Below are positions 30,079-42,916 of a DNA stretch of 64,000 nt, piece by piece. The translations under genes were made by a program, and so were the position numbers. This DNA comes from Balanoglossus misakiensis. Taxonomy: Eukaryota; Hemichordata. Every line of letters begins with the position of its first letter. The first letter of the stretch is position 1. The notes beneath the pieces were generated by a model that saw only the letters and a program-made list of their open reading frames with translations, had not been told where the DNA came from and ran no database searches. The stretch lies in NCBI GenBank assembly GCA_040954595.2, contig CM082576.2, forward strand, positions 11,718,001 through 11,782,000, in the 5' to 3' direction.

Positions 30079-30923
30079 GTAACAAGACATCGAAGGTTTC
30101 CGTGAGAAGTTTCCTTTTGTACTGCTGCTCATGTGGGAACGGCCACTATGGTCAGTAAAGGAGGGAAGCTTGACCATATAATTTTCATGAGAAGGCAAAA
30201 ATCATTTATTACTGCCAAATTTACATGTTATCACACAATCAGCAAGGCGTGTTTAAATATATACAAAGAAAGAAAAAAAACGAAACACTTTCACAAATAC
30301 AATATCCCATTTATGACGAATTAAGTAAAATCTGAAAATACTCATTTTCTAACAGAGTAACGATAGACGTAAAACAAATCGTAGGACCTACAATAAATAA
30401 AAATTGGGATTGGTCTCAGAGAAAAGAGGTATATTCCTGGACAGAACAGGATTTTCGGAAACGAAGCAAAAAAAAAAAAAAAAACTATCCAGATTAAATG
30501 ATACCCAGGTTCTGCGCACTTGACTTCATAAATAACATCGAACTGCAGGTATCGCTCACATCCATCGAATAATGCTAGTAATGTCCTTGCAAATTCTCGA
30601 TATGCAACTGCACATAACTTTAGGAATTAAAAAACACACACACTTAACCGCAAACTCTTTAAATTAAGGAGCATTTTATCGAAAGTCACCCATTGTTGGG
30701 TCTCTGCAATGTAATCTTTGACTTTCTTATTTCGGAAAACTTGTAATCGTTTACTGTTTTGCTAACTACAAAGTTGAGAAACAGGGTTTGCGCGTCGCAA
30801 AAGACACTGACACGTCATTCCTGTACGTCGAGGCGATAACCTGACTAAAAACTACCGTAGCTCACTACCGTAGCCATAATTGTCTGTTTGCTTCTAATGA
30901 AAATCTTGCAGTAGTATACAGGG
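30079..30923. other. Intergenic gap between converging CYP4 and V-ATPase G genes
   Basis: This is mostly the 3' UTR of the CYP4 gene, with a polyadenylation signal AATAAA at 30392-30397 and an A run at 30468-30484. No gene is recognised. Confidence 0.6.
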
Positions 30924-31289
30924 TCATTGATATTTCTTTAATTTGGAGACTCTGAAATTCTGATGCACGACGGGTTTAATATCAAAGACGGCAGTCATGA
31001 ATGCGTCCAAGACGCTGTCCTTATTTTGTCTCACAAGATCATTAAGAGCTTTGATGTGGCCGCGCGTTTCAACTTCCAGCTCGCGCGCTCTCATGTCAAC
31101 GTGCACGTGGTTTCTCTCCATCGCCTGGAGGCGCTGTTTCCTCGCCTTCGTGTAGGCGACGACCTCGCTCTGCGCCTCCGTGTGCGCCGTTCGCATTTTC
31201 GTCGCTTTCTTCTTGCGGGCCTCTGCGATGATCTCCTTGGCCTTCTCGCCAGCCTGCGCCAACAATTTCTCCACTTCCTCCAGTGACAT
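30924..31289 (-). CDS. ATP6V1G: V-type proton ATPase subunit G, 121 aa
   Basis: A single uninterrupted frame from ATG at 31289 to a stop at 30924. It matches subunit G, part of the peripheral stalk of the V1 sector of the vacuolar proton pump. The N-terminal part is a charged helix rich in Lys, Glu and Ala (EEVEKLLAQAGEKAKEI, EARKKKATKMRTA). The C-terminal part has the family pattern RQNKDSVLDAFM followed by DIKPVVHQNFR. The length fits the usual 115-120 residues. An in-frame ATG 57 nt upstream is less likely, because the residues it adds do not resemble the family and a possible splice acceptor (CCCACGCAG) lies in between. Subunit G genes in vertebrates have introns, while this coding region has none, so a retrocopy or intron loss is possible. 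It lies 241 bp downstream of the SLC5 stop on the same strand. Confidence 0.85.
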   Translation of the reverse strand: MSLEEVEKLLAQAGEKAKEIIAEARKKKATKMRTAHTEAQSEVVAYTKARKQRLQAMERNHVHVDMRARELEVETRGHIKALNDLVRQNKDSVLDAFMTAVFDIKPVVHQNFRVSKLKKYQ

Positions 31290-31530
31290 GATTACTTTCA
31301 CCTCTAGAAGTTCGTAGTTCTTTTTCCTGCGTGGGAGAGAGATCAATATAAAGCCGGGCTTTCACCAGAAACAGAAAACAATTTACATGCACAGTACATG
31401 TTTTGGGGGTGCTCAGTATTGCTCGACGAGACAGATTGCTCTCGGAGATGGTGGTGTCGCCCTCAAGCAACGAATCTTTTAGGTCCACAAGTGGTGAAAT
31501 AATTTGCAAAGTTGTAATTGTAGAATTCGT

Positions 31531-34500
31531 TCATACATACATAGAGTTAAGAAGTTGATCTAAGTTAGCTTTTGTGCTCGGAAAATTGTCAAAACCACAA
31601 AAAGTATACCTGAGGAAACGAGCTACCAGCTGTGAGTCGAGGTTGTCCGATAACTCCCTCTCTTCCTTCGAAAAACAACGGTGAATCTCGCTGCAAATGA
31701 TCGCCACGATCAAGGTGATGAAGAAGGTCCACACACCGTACCACATAAACGACATCTGCAGTAGGTTAAAAAAACAGAGACAGCGCGTTTGCGTTTAGAT
31801 TATGTTCAAAGCCTTCCGTTACGGCGTAGTGAGCCTATAAGTTAGATCGACCTACCGCCACCAACCGCCACCAGACTGCCATGTAAATGTTCGTCAATCA
31901 GCACAATGTAAGACTGCACACTTACCGAGTAGATGGGCAAACCCTCATCGAGGCTGCCGGAATACACAGTGGCACCTATGGCAATCCACAGTCCCATGCT
32001 AAGGCCTACTATTATGCCAATTATCACTCCCCTAGTAAAAATAAATGCCAATAGTTAAGGATCGCACATGATTGGAAGTCGCACCAATTCTCCCTGCCTT
32101 AAATAGGTTTTTGGCTACCTAGGTGGGTGATTAAAATCTCATATGGTCGACACAATTTCAAGATGGCCGATTTTTGCAATGTTTAAGGAATAGGAGTTCA
32201 TAAGCCAAAGTGATGATGGGTCATTCTGAAACTGTTTAACAGAAAAAATAACAAAATGTGAAAAAGGTTTAATGAGTTTAATATGGTAACTACAAAGACA
32301 GACATGTTTGACCTAAGGAAGACATTTCTGGCAAGGGGTATTGTGTCATAACCAACCAACCAACCAACCAACCATGCATGCAATAATCCACCACATTTGC
32401 TTTCTTAAATTACGTCACTTCGTGCTATACTCAGTTTTAATTTGCTTTCATAGAGTGGCATTTAAACTAACCCTTGAGTTGACCTCCTGTAGAGCACACC
32501 AATCGTTGTTGCTGCCAACAGAGGGCCACCAAAAACACCGAGTATGGCATTACTTGTAACCAGCATCGAGCCCATGTTACTCACAGCGAAAGAAACGCCG
32601 ATCGCGATGAAACCAAATGTGATCACTGAAACGAGAAAGAGTTCGTACATGTATCTGTCAAGTCACTTACAAGGAACGTTAGAAGCATTCGGTGTATTGT
32701 CACACCAGCTTCAACTGTGGTTTTCACGACCTAAGCGTAAAGGTTTGATATACAATTTGCTATTATGATATTTCGCACTCCATCGCTGCGATGGAGTGGG
32801 AAATAAATATGCTTCTTTTAGGGGGAGAGGTAATCGGTAAGAAATTTAAATGGCAAAGAAGCCGGGTGTTTTACCGGCTGTCGACCCTTTGTTGAGACAA
32901 ACAGTCTATACATACCGAGAAGCTGGGATAACATGTAATCGACGGCCTCATTGTGCACAACTTCGCGACCTCTAGACTTCCACCTTCTGTAGGGTCTGAC
33001 GTAGTCTTGGATGACGATGGCAGACATGGCGCTGAGTGCCGACGACACTAAACTGAAATTGGGGGGGGGGGGGAGAGAAAAGAAGTGGGAGATAAGAATC
33101 AACAAAGACGGAAGAGAAGAAAGTATAGTTGGAATAACACGAATGGGTGTAGGTATACGAAGAGATGACGTTCATTAAAGCCAGTCTGGTCGACGAGAAA
33201 ACTCTCTTGTAGCACGGGCGAAGGAGTATTGAACGAGAATGGTCCTGAAAATAGAACGATGGCCGCTTACCTCAAAGTACCAGCAAACACTACGGAGAAG
33301 AAGAGACCCTGAAATCCTGGCATGTGACTGAAGTTTTCTTTGACAAAGAAAACAAAAACCTGTAGAGTTAAAAAACAAAAGATAACGGGCGTATTATATG
33401 TGCACGTGGTTACCTGAAACATCATGTTTTATTTTGGCCAAGATGCCTGGTCAAAGATGTGCAGGAGCATGAGGAGGATATTGCCAGTGTAGTGTGACGT
33501 CATGTGCGCGCGAACGTTATAAAGATGTGAACACAATCAAAGAGCCAAAGGCCCAACAAACAAAACGAAATGGTACTTTGAATTGAAAATTTACCTCGTC
33601 GGGCGAGTAATAGTCCGGTTCTGGGCGTGGCGTTGGAGTAAGTGTTGACTGTGGCTTTTCTGTAAATAGTGACCAGGTGTCTGACGTCATAGTAGACGTT
33701 TCGCTGTTCATTGCTGTTGCCTCCATTTGAACCTCATCGCCTGGAGAAAAACGGTGTTAGAAACACATAATATTTTAATTTTAAATTCATCTCAGTTCAG
33801 TTCAGTTATATTCAATTCAATTTTGCTTTATTCAATCCTAAAACTATCAGTTGCTTCTCATGTAGGTCGAGTTATATTTTACCAAGATGGCGGAGTCTGT
33901 AAGCATTTGTAACTTATATTAGCAGTATCTTCATTCTCTACATTAACTACAGTAATTTTCAACAGTAATTGAGCTGACTCTGCACATACTGGCTGCATTG
34001 ATAGTGTGAGTACTTCACCATGCCATAGGTGACACACAGAACGAAACACCGCAAAATTGGCAACCAATGACAGCTGGCGAGTTTTAGAGTATAGTGTCCA
34101 TTCCAATTGTCGTCGGGGGCGCTGTGGCTGCATGGCAAGGGCACTTACCGTGATAGTATACAAACATCATCGCTCCGATCGAGAAGAGGATTGGTTGGAA
34201 AACACACTGATATGGCAGATTCAGCATGATAGCCCTGAAATGGTGGGAATAAAATGCTTGTCAGTTATTGTCAGACTTGTCGTTCTCGCTCTGACCATAT
34301 TTGGTATGAACATCCTAACACTACATCAATACTGTAATTGCTGTACTAGAATATGATTCAATATTTATCTGTTCAACAATGATACTTTCGTGTTTTTTCA
34401 CTTCATTATTCCATCTTGCTAAGAGGCATACGATGTGAGACAAAAAAGAAAACAGTTGCCTTGAGGTGACGACCCCGGCCAACTGGGCTTACATTTTGGT

Positions 34501-34893
34501 TTTCTTGATAGATTTGGTCGATATGGCTCTCTGCATCACAATCTGTGTGATCAGCAGAGCCAAGAAGTTAAGACCGCCACCGAAGAAAGCGTTGATGAAA
34601 GTGACTCTCTCGGATCCATCTATGGGGAAGCTGTAAACGAAAGGCAAAAGTGTGACCGATCAAGAAGGGTTCAAATTCGGATGCTAGTGTCAGCTGTCTA
34701 TCGCAATATATTTTAATACTTCTTCCAGTAAGAAGGGGAAAACATCAGAAGAAGCGATGAAGCTAGAAGAAACCGGCTGCTCAACCCTTCGATTTACATG
34801 TGGTTACATCATCGTGTTCATTTGTTTGGTTACTTGGATTTATTGCGTTTTGTGTGGAAGAGTATTGAGAGAGGATGACAAACAGAGAGGCAT

Positions 34894-34924
<31 letters not shown>

Positions 34925-35976
34925 TACAGACAGACAGACAGACAGACAGACAGATAGGGAGATTGAAGAGCATAGAGGATTTATACTTGTTCAATATTCC
35001 GCTTACTTAAACACACCGACGCGCTCTGCATCTTCCATGACCCTCCATATATAGGCCGATCCACCGGTATTGATTGATCCAACGATGATGACGATAAGCA
35101 AAGCGATTAACATCAGCAGAAAGAAGATGACATCAGTCCACACTATGGCCAAGATACCTCCCTAAATATATTCACACAAGTGGAGAAATATGTTGAAAAA
35201 ATACCGTTGCCAAAGAACTAGATACTGCGGATGTCTAAGATAATTTAAAACAAATTCGGTGAAATTTGCTTGCATTTCTCAAATAACAACCAACATAAAA
35301 AGACTGATGCACAGCAACTGATTTTTTATCCATAAAATTTACACTTACCATGCACGTGTACACTATGCTTATTATAGCCATTGCAAATACACACTGCCAC
35401 GCCGCAAGCCCATATGCTGCAGAGGGAGATATAGAAAGAGAGAGGGATAGGGAGAAAGAGAGAAGGAGGGAGAGAGGAGAAGAGAGGGGTGCAGAAGAAA
35501 GGGAGGAGAGAGAGAAAACGGGAGAGGACAAATATTAGAATTACGTACAATTGTTTACAAAGAAAAACACACTTAACACTGAAGTGTTGCACAGTACCAA
35601 TCTAATGCTCTCATATGTTCATACTGTGCGTCATCGGTACCTCAAACTCCACTGTTAATAAACGTTTTTGCATTGTCGTTCACCTAAAATATTCTCCAGT
35701 TGCCTTCGTTATGCTTTGGAACTCCGGGCATAGCCTGGCAAACATGACTGCATTGGTGATCAGAAAAATAAATGTTTTGTACCATAAGGTTTCAAAGTAT
35801 ACTAGTAAACCAATTTCAACACAAAAGTGAAAAAAAGTTTAGTCTCTAGGCAGACCTGCTTCAAATGCCTTTGCTGGTCCAATGAGAGCCACGCCGGTGT
35901 AGAACAAGCAAAGCGTTAGGAATAATACAGAACAGATCAGTTGAGACCCGTACCTAAACCTCAGCCCCATGTACTG

Positions 35977-36073
<97 letters not shown>

Positions 36074-36876
36074 GGGGGGGAGGGATTACATAATTAGTGA
36101 AATCTAGTGACATAAATACGCGTTCTGATAAGGATGTTTCAAACCGAATACTATTGTGTATCTCCGTCTTCTTGCTAGTTTTTTTGGGGTTAACATTTCT
36201 CAGCGATGATATTTATACTATGTCGAGAGTATCGTATCTGTACAAAATCAAGTTATGTTGACCTTGACCATGGCTAGACCCTTGCAGATGTAGCCTCGAT
36301 TGAAACCGCAATAAAGATACACCTTGAAAACTCACCTCATAAACGCTGGTGATACGAATGCTTCGATACACCGATGAGAAAAGACAGGCGGCAACTGGGT
36401 AGACCCAGAACATGGAGAGGAAGAAGGCGGCGAAGCCCATGCCATACTCGTACGTCTCCCCGGGGTAGCCCAGCAGGACTATCGCTGACGAGCATGACAC
36501 GAAAATGGATAGCGATAGCGGGATCTGCTTCAGCGACCTGTCTCCCAGGAAGTACCTGTGGGCGAAGAGGCGTTCCACGGCGGTAAAAAAAAATGCTTTT
36601 TCGCGATTGTGTGTGCAATTGAGAAAATCACTCAGTGACATTTCTACTGTGCGGGTGTGCAAAAGCTGGCGACGACAAACACCCACAAGAGAAACCTCGA
36701 CAAAACAACACACTGTCCACGAGAAAGGAATTTGAGTAAAGATTCAACCAAACAAGAACTGTGGAAACTCACCGAGACACTGTTTTCTGCCTTCCCCGCA
36801 TGAAGGCCTGATAAACACCATGGCAAATTACAAAGAGGACCACCAGAAGAAAGATTACGTAATCGACGAAATTCAT
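31531..36876 (-). CDS. SLC5-family sodium/solute symporter, 577 aa
   Basis: Thirteen exons on the minus strand: 36876-36773, 36555-36336, 35973-35856, 35416-35349, 35161-35007, 34630-34493, 34234-34149, 33740-33595, 33359-33271, 33052-32916, 32625-32484, 32031-31926 and 31755-31531 (TGA). Total 1,734 nt, all phases consistent. The protein is multi-pass and reads like the SMCT/NIS/SMVT branch of sodium-coupled symporters. Landmarks: [43 protein letters not shown], the [12 protein letters not shown] loop, [15 protein letters not shown] and [19 protein letters not shown]. The last of these is the region carrying serine sodium ligands in relatives. The C-terminal tail ends NSMYV. Exon 8 encodes an extra Thr/Ser/Pro-rich extracellular-type loop of about 49 residues (297-345), which I do not know from relatives. 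Substrate is not predictable. GA-rich microsatellites lie in the third intron and just upstream of exon 3. Confidence 0.93.
32351..32372. repeat. (CCAA)n short tetranucleotide repeat
   Basis: Five to six CCAA/ACCA units in the SLC5 intron between exons 32625-32484 and 32031-31926. Confidence 0.9.
34894..34954. repeat. (CAGA)n tetranucleotide microsatellite
   Basis: Repeated GACA/CAGA units with one interruption, inside the SLC5 intron between exons 35161-35007 and 34630-34493. Confidence 0.95.
35979..36070. repeat. (GA)n microsatellite
   Basis: About 46 uninterrupted AG/GA dinucleotides in an SLC5 intron, immediately upstream (in gene sense) of the acceptor of the third exon. On the coding strand it reads as a CT-rich tract, so it merges with the polypyrimidine tract. 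Confidence 0.97.
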
Positions 36877-39800
36877 CTTAGCAGCCTTCACCGGTGTATA
36901 CCATCTGAACTAAGGGAACAAATCCAACAGTCCGAGCTCTGCCTGCAAAAGTGTAACATTAACAAAGAATAAGGACACTATGGGCATGGAAAACGCAACA
37001 CCCGAAAGAAGTACGCTGGTAAAAGGACTGTTTCAAATTTCCCCTTTTCTTCAAGTTATCTTAAAGAAATAACTTTGGAGATTCGAGTTTGCGCGAGACC
37101 TATATATTATGCAGATGGCGTGCCCTGCGAGCTCATTAATAGTTTTTCAATTCACGGTGTCCAGGTGTTGTGACTTGGTGTAATGAATCGCTTTTCAACT
37201 TGCAAACGAACACAAACAAACACAAGAAAGATGATAATACATTATGACTGTATACCTATCTTCAAAGGTGTTAGGCAGTCAAACTAAAATGGTTTCATGC
37301 TAGTTGTTGGCTAGAATTGGTAACATACATATCACACGCCCATGAGCTGCACACGTTTCGAACCCCTCGCCGGCGGCGAGTAAAATATTGAAATACAACC
37401 CCGGAGTTGATGATCCGCGCCGAAGGTGAAAATACCTCAGTCTCCAGAAAGGCATGGGTATATCGTGGCGTGAAAATGTGGGAATCATTTGAAGAAAGAA
37501 AATAATGTACCAGGGGTTTCTAAAACAAAGGGCAATTAGGCAAGGGAAGTCACGAGATGGTTGGTGGTTAGTAACATCACGTGATAAGACCCAAAGCATG
37601 GTATGATCGCGAATAGAGCCCCAACAACGCGGGTTGCCGGTAATGTAAAGGCCCATTTACTACGTGACGTCATGTAATGACATGAATGAATGCCTGTAAA
37701 TGATACCGCGTACTGTTCTAGTTCGTAGAGACAATTCGGTTAATATCACCCGAGCCAAACCCAGAGGTTATTAGGGGCGGGTCGACGCCGACATATCCTC
37801 CGGGCCTGTAAACACATCAATTTGTAATTTCAAGGTAAGGGGCGGAATTGATTTTTAAACGTTTTTGTTACTTTGTAAAGGCGCATTTGAATATAATGTG
37901 ACCAGAATGAAAATTCTTTCGTGAGTAATGGAATCCACTATGATATTTTTGTTACCATAGTAACATGCAATAAATGTTTTGTTAATAAATTGGTCAATAT
38001 GAATCATGATGCAAAGAAGTCAGTTCTTTTACATTTGTGTAATTAAAGTCATAACAACAACAACAACAACAACAACAACTCACTCACTCATTCAGTCAAT
38101 CTAGATTTGCAAGGACTGCAAAGCATCATGCGATACACATATGAATAAACTTATACATCTAAATTGCCCATACTTTATTTTTTCCGAGTTTTATGTCCGA
38201 CCTATCCAGAATTTTGTGCTCTGTAATAACGGAACACCAAATTGTTAAAGAACCAAGCCCGCTCTTCCATTTAAAGATAACCGTTCGATGTCCGATCGCC
38301 GACCTCTTGACTCGGCTGTCGGAGTTGGCACGCTTATCCCGGGTCGTAAAATTAGTATTTATTTGTTTCGGAGCGCAGGTCAACCAAATAGTTTTGACTA
38401 GCATGATTTTAATCGTTTGTCTGTTTGTTGCAATAGAAAGGTGGAGATAAAGAAACTAACTGTATTGGCCGTTTTACATGCTATCGACAAATATAGCAAA
38501 AAGCGTGCAAATAGATTATACTAGGTAATAAGTAGCGACGGTTCAATTCAGTGCCGCTGAATATTGATTTCACGTACGAGACCGGCAGTCTGCCGGCAAA
38601 GTATACGTGTACTTGACCAACTATCTAAAACCACCCTATATCCCCAACCGCGTGGACTAGAACAGGTATAGCTATTTTAATTTACAGCCAGCAGCCCGGC
38701 CCCAAATTAAACCCCGACAACAGGCAATTTTATTTCTATTTTTAAACCGGCGGTGGTGGTGTGACCCAAGGGCCGGTGCAGGTGGCGTGATAGGGATCGG
38801 CGGAATCTTCTTTGTCCACTGTGTACAGACTGACACTGCGCAGCGACGGTCCAGAGTTCCCATATTGTCTCTGGCGCGGTGTGTACATATACGAATGCGG
38901 TTAATACTAGTATTTTGGTCCAAAGTATTGGTGCCACCCCCACGCAGGTTAGCACCCGCTATCTCTCTCGCACCTTCACACCATAACCTTCCACACAGAT
39001 GCGCAGGCCGCGTCCCCCACAACCGACAAATGTCGACCCGGCAATGACACTTCTGTGTCCCGGTAAAGCTTTCAAAATAGAACCGGCGTGGAAAACTACT
39101 GATCACGCGACCGACCGTGTTCTCGGACAGAGGTGTCATAAACATTACGTCAGTCTCACAAAACACAGACAGAGCACGTATAAAATGACAAAACTATTTC
39201 AAATATATCGCATATGAGAAGCAGAAAAAAATGCTTAATTAGACTTAATCAAACACAGTGTTATGTTGCTAGGCATGTCCATAATAATGGCGTGGAAACC
39301 CACTTCAAATAAACGCTATAGCGGTATACCTTGATAGTTGTTCGGGGTAAAATTCAAAAGTTTGCTGATGAACCCGTGTGAATTTCGCATGTATTCTATT
39401 TTGAATTTTTATTCAAAGGATCCGCTTCGTTAAATTATGCCTTTTGCGAACTTCTCTTTTCTCAAAGGTCGGAAAAAAAATTACATTGCATCGGCGAAAA
39501 GCGATCAGTGGGTAAAGGCCGTCCATTAACTTTGTTTAGTCGGTCATTACACTCCTTCGAATTCTTCCACGCCCGTATCTTCTGCCAGATCGTATCTAGT
39601 AGAGTTTACTTTGGGTGATTAATAAGGAGATTGTGTAAATTACAACTTCTGTGGGTCTATTTTAGAATGGGTGACATAGTTCACAGACGGCGTTCGAAAG
39701 TCTACCTGAGTATAGACGCCAGGTTGGACAAACTTTGGATAAATGCCGGTCCGGTCCAGAGATCTGATCCCAAATTAATCTCTTTCGATTGATAAAGGAG

Positions 39801-42765
39801 GACACCCGTGACTTTGTACAGGCAGTGGTAACAGAAACCGGTTTGGATAAATTATTCATGTTTGTGATGTGGAGTCGTCCAAATCTGGGGAGAAAACCTG
39901 TTCGTTTCCCTTCATAATCAAGATAACGGTGTGCTGTGTAAACTGCGATGGAGTTTACAGAGGTTTCACGATGCACGCATATGGGGCTGGCGAAATATTT
40001 TAAATACGCCGAAAAAAATGGGCACAGTGTTTCTTCGGGGAAAGAAAATCCCCCACTTGGTTCACTCTACTTCGTTCAAATTAAAGAAATGATAATTCTG
40101 ATATCATTAATCTTCAAATATTTTCTGAGAATGGATAATGTTTTGGTTATTATGTATCCTGTACGGCAAACAGATATCTTGAGTTTAAAAATGCCCCTCG
40201 TCGGGACTTAGTAGCAGACGACATGCCGTGCATATTTGTTGGTGCGTGGAGGCTCTTCTCCAAGTTGGCGCTAAAAATATATCATTGGTGACCGACGGGT
40301 TCATTAGTAAAGCCGTGCTTGTAGTTCGCTCGCAAATAGTCGTTTGGATATTTGGATCGGCAATGGCACGATAACCGACCAACTGTATTAATTTTTTTTG
40401 ATAAATCTGTGATAATGATTTACGGGTAACAAATCGTATACACAAACGGAGGGAGTCATTTGCTTTAGCAGTGGTTGGGACTGACAGATAAATAGAACAA
40501 GTACAGTCGAAACCTACTTCGGCAGCTGTTGAGTGATCGCCGGATGATTTAGCTTTGGGAATTCAAAATCAGAAGAAAATATTTAGAAAGCAATATTTTC
40601 CTTGGCTCATTTCATTCGTCCGCGTTTGAAATGGAACCGGGTACAGAAAAAGAAAAGAAAAGAAATAGTAAGATATGTTTCATAAACATTGGCAAAATTA
40701 ATACGATGATAATTTACGACCTTCTGACTTTGATCTTGAACAAATTGGGTGTTCAAAATCATGCAAAGAATTTCAAGTTTATAAAATATCGAAAAATAAT
40801 TTTTTGTTCAAAGTCAGTGTTTTTGCTTAATAGTGTATTCCACAGACGCAATATGAGTCTGACTATGAGTTTACTAATGAAATTGATTATTTTGTCAGTT
40901 TTGAAGAACACCCATCCTGGCGAGCGGATAGAGTATTTGCTGCGGAAAAAAAAACTTCATCGGTGAACACCGACGAAAGAGGCATTGCATTTAAATCTCC
41001 CGCGCTCTCTCGTCGCACACAATAATGTGTTCGTGAAAAACGACTTGCAGTGTGACAAATTAAAGTAGCGAAATGAAACAAATACAGCCGCAAAAAATAG
41101 TCGTGGCCATAAACTTACGCTTTTAAACCTCCCTGTTCAAGGGAAATTTTAGAATCCACAGACAGACGCGATCCGATCGTCCATGGCATAAAATCTGCGG
41201 CGCTTTCACCGAACAGGTACTTTGAAGAGTTCCTTGAACGCGCTGTGCTTGAAGATCATCGAAAAGTGGAAAGTGACCAAAACTCGTCGCGACGGAATTG
41301 TGGTGGCTGCAGCGGAGACGTCCTTCAAGTCAGCGTACTACATGAGTGTACGCTGTCCAGGCTGCGGGGGCCGGTGTGATAATGACTGAGCGTCGGACCA
41401 ACTCCGGACGCGTTTTTGAGATTTTCTCGATACCACGTGAACGCACCCAGAGTAAATTAGTGCATTGTATTGACACGTGAACGTTCCGTGCTTCCGTTTC
41501 ACATATCCCAAAGTCCAGCGAAGTGGCTTTAGATTCGAAAAGCTTCAAGGGTAAATTCTACGCCTTTTTTTTAGAATTTTACTCAACGAAGCTTACGTAT
41601 TATATCGACGTTTAAATTCGACACTGTAATTTAGTACTGATGAAACGTAGGTGTACTGGAACACAATCAGCGACTTTTGGACGACCGAATTCTGAGTACC
41701 CGACATATATATTGTTAGACCCATATATCACCATCCTTCACCACAGCAACTTATTTTTTTTCATTCACCATGGCAACCTGTTGATGCCAGGACGTCGGCA
41801 GTTCTTGATGCACAATGTGACTTCTTTGCTATACATGTATTCACTATTTCTTTTTATAACCCCCCCCCCCCCCGCAATTTTTGACCATCGATTCATCGCG
41901 CCGTGGACTGGATCAATTATACAGCAGCAGCAGACGGCCTTTTTTACAGCTGCATCACTGGAGCCGGTCAGTTATGTTGCCGGTGATCTCTGTGATAAGA
42001 TGGCGTATCGGTCTGTAGGGCAAGGTGACCTCTCCCTCTGTGGAGGAACGAAACAACATGCAATACGCTGTGAGATAGATACACCGCGACTTCGTATACG
42101 GTCATTGTTAACGGTGTCACTGTCAACAAAATGTCGCGTCTCACACGGGACAAGACTAAGAAAATTGGTAGATTTGATATGGTTGATATGTATTTTTGCG
42201 TCAATATGACCAAACTACAGAACGCGGAGAACAAAAACCATTTCCGAGACACGTTTTTGGTCATTGTAAAGTTTAATTTTATTCAAATAAATACATGTAT
42301 AAGTTTAGCTATACTTTGCATACCCATGTATAATAGCGTTTATCCTGATCAACTTTCTAAACTTCGAACCAAACCCAGCCGCACCTTTTAAAGGCCCTTT
42401 TTATGATCCCAGCGCCAACCCCGTGTCTTGTCTACATGTTGTGATGTAGGAGAAAGCTCTATGGAAACAACAGACCAGGTGCACCCACCCACAAACTACA
42501 TAGCTAACTACTCAGTAAGAAAATGGGGGTGTACTGACTGTCATTAACTTCATGATTAGGTCACATTTTAATCTATACACACGTGGGCTATCTATTAGTA
42601 AATGTAATTGTGTGTAGCTCCCTCCATTGCTATTGGCACCAGTTTTTAGCCACCTCACACTAAAATTCGAAGTTTATCCAATCTTTCTCGGCTTCGGAAG
42701 GGGGCCTCGTTTCGTGGTACATGTATATCTACCTGGTTTCAACTTAACATGCAATTAAACATTCT

Positions 42766-42916
42766 ATAGTGGCCGGTTAATGGACGTTACTAAACTGTCC
42801 TTTACAGACACGTGGCTTTTATAGACCGGGTCAATTAATGCACATGGCAATTGCACAGGGACTGTAACAAAGTGGCCACTATATAAAGGTGACCGCTATA
42901 TAGAGGTGGCCACTAT
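42766..42916. mobile_element. Possible small inverted-repeat element with internal 17-bp repeats
   Basis: The left edge reads ATAGTGGCC (42766-42774) and the right edge GGCCACTAT (42908-42916), its reverse complement. Next to the right edge are three 17-bp units starting at 42872, 42889 and 42906 (GTGGCCACTATATAAAG and variants). The pattern fits a short non-coding transposon remnant, but no clear target duplication was seen. Confidence 0.4.

Noticed and set aside
31096-31509. Long minus-strand frame overlapping the V-ATPase G gene
   Set aside because: It is a shadow frame of the subunit G coding sequence and has no resemblance of its own.
31577-31609. Possible intron in the last SLC5 exon (GTATAC to CCGAG)
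   Set aside because: Only 33 nt long and the frame is open straight through, so it is read as exon.
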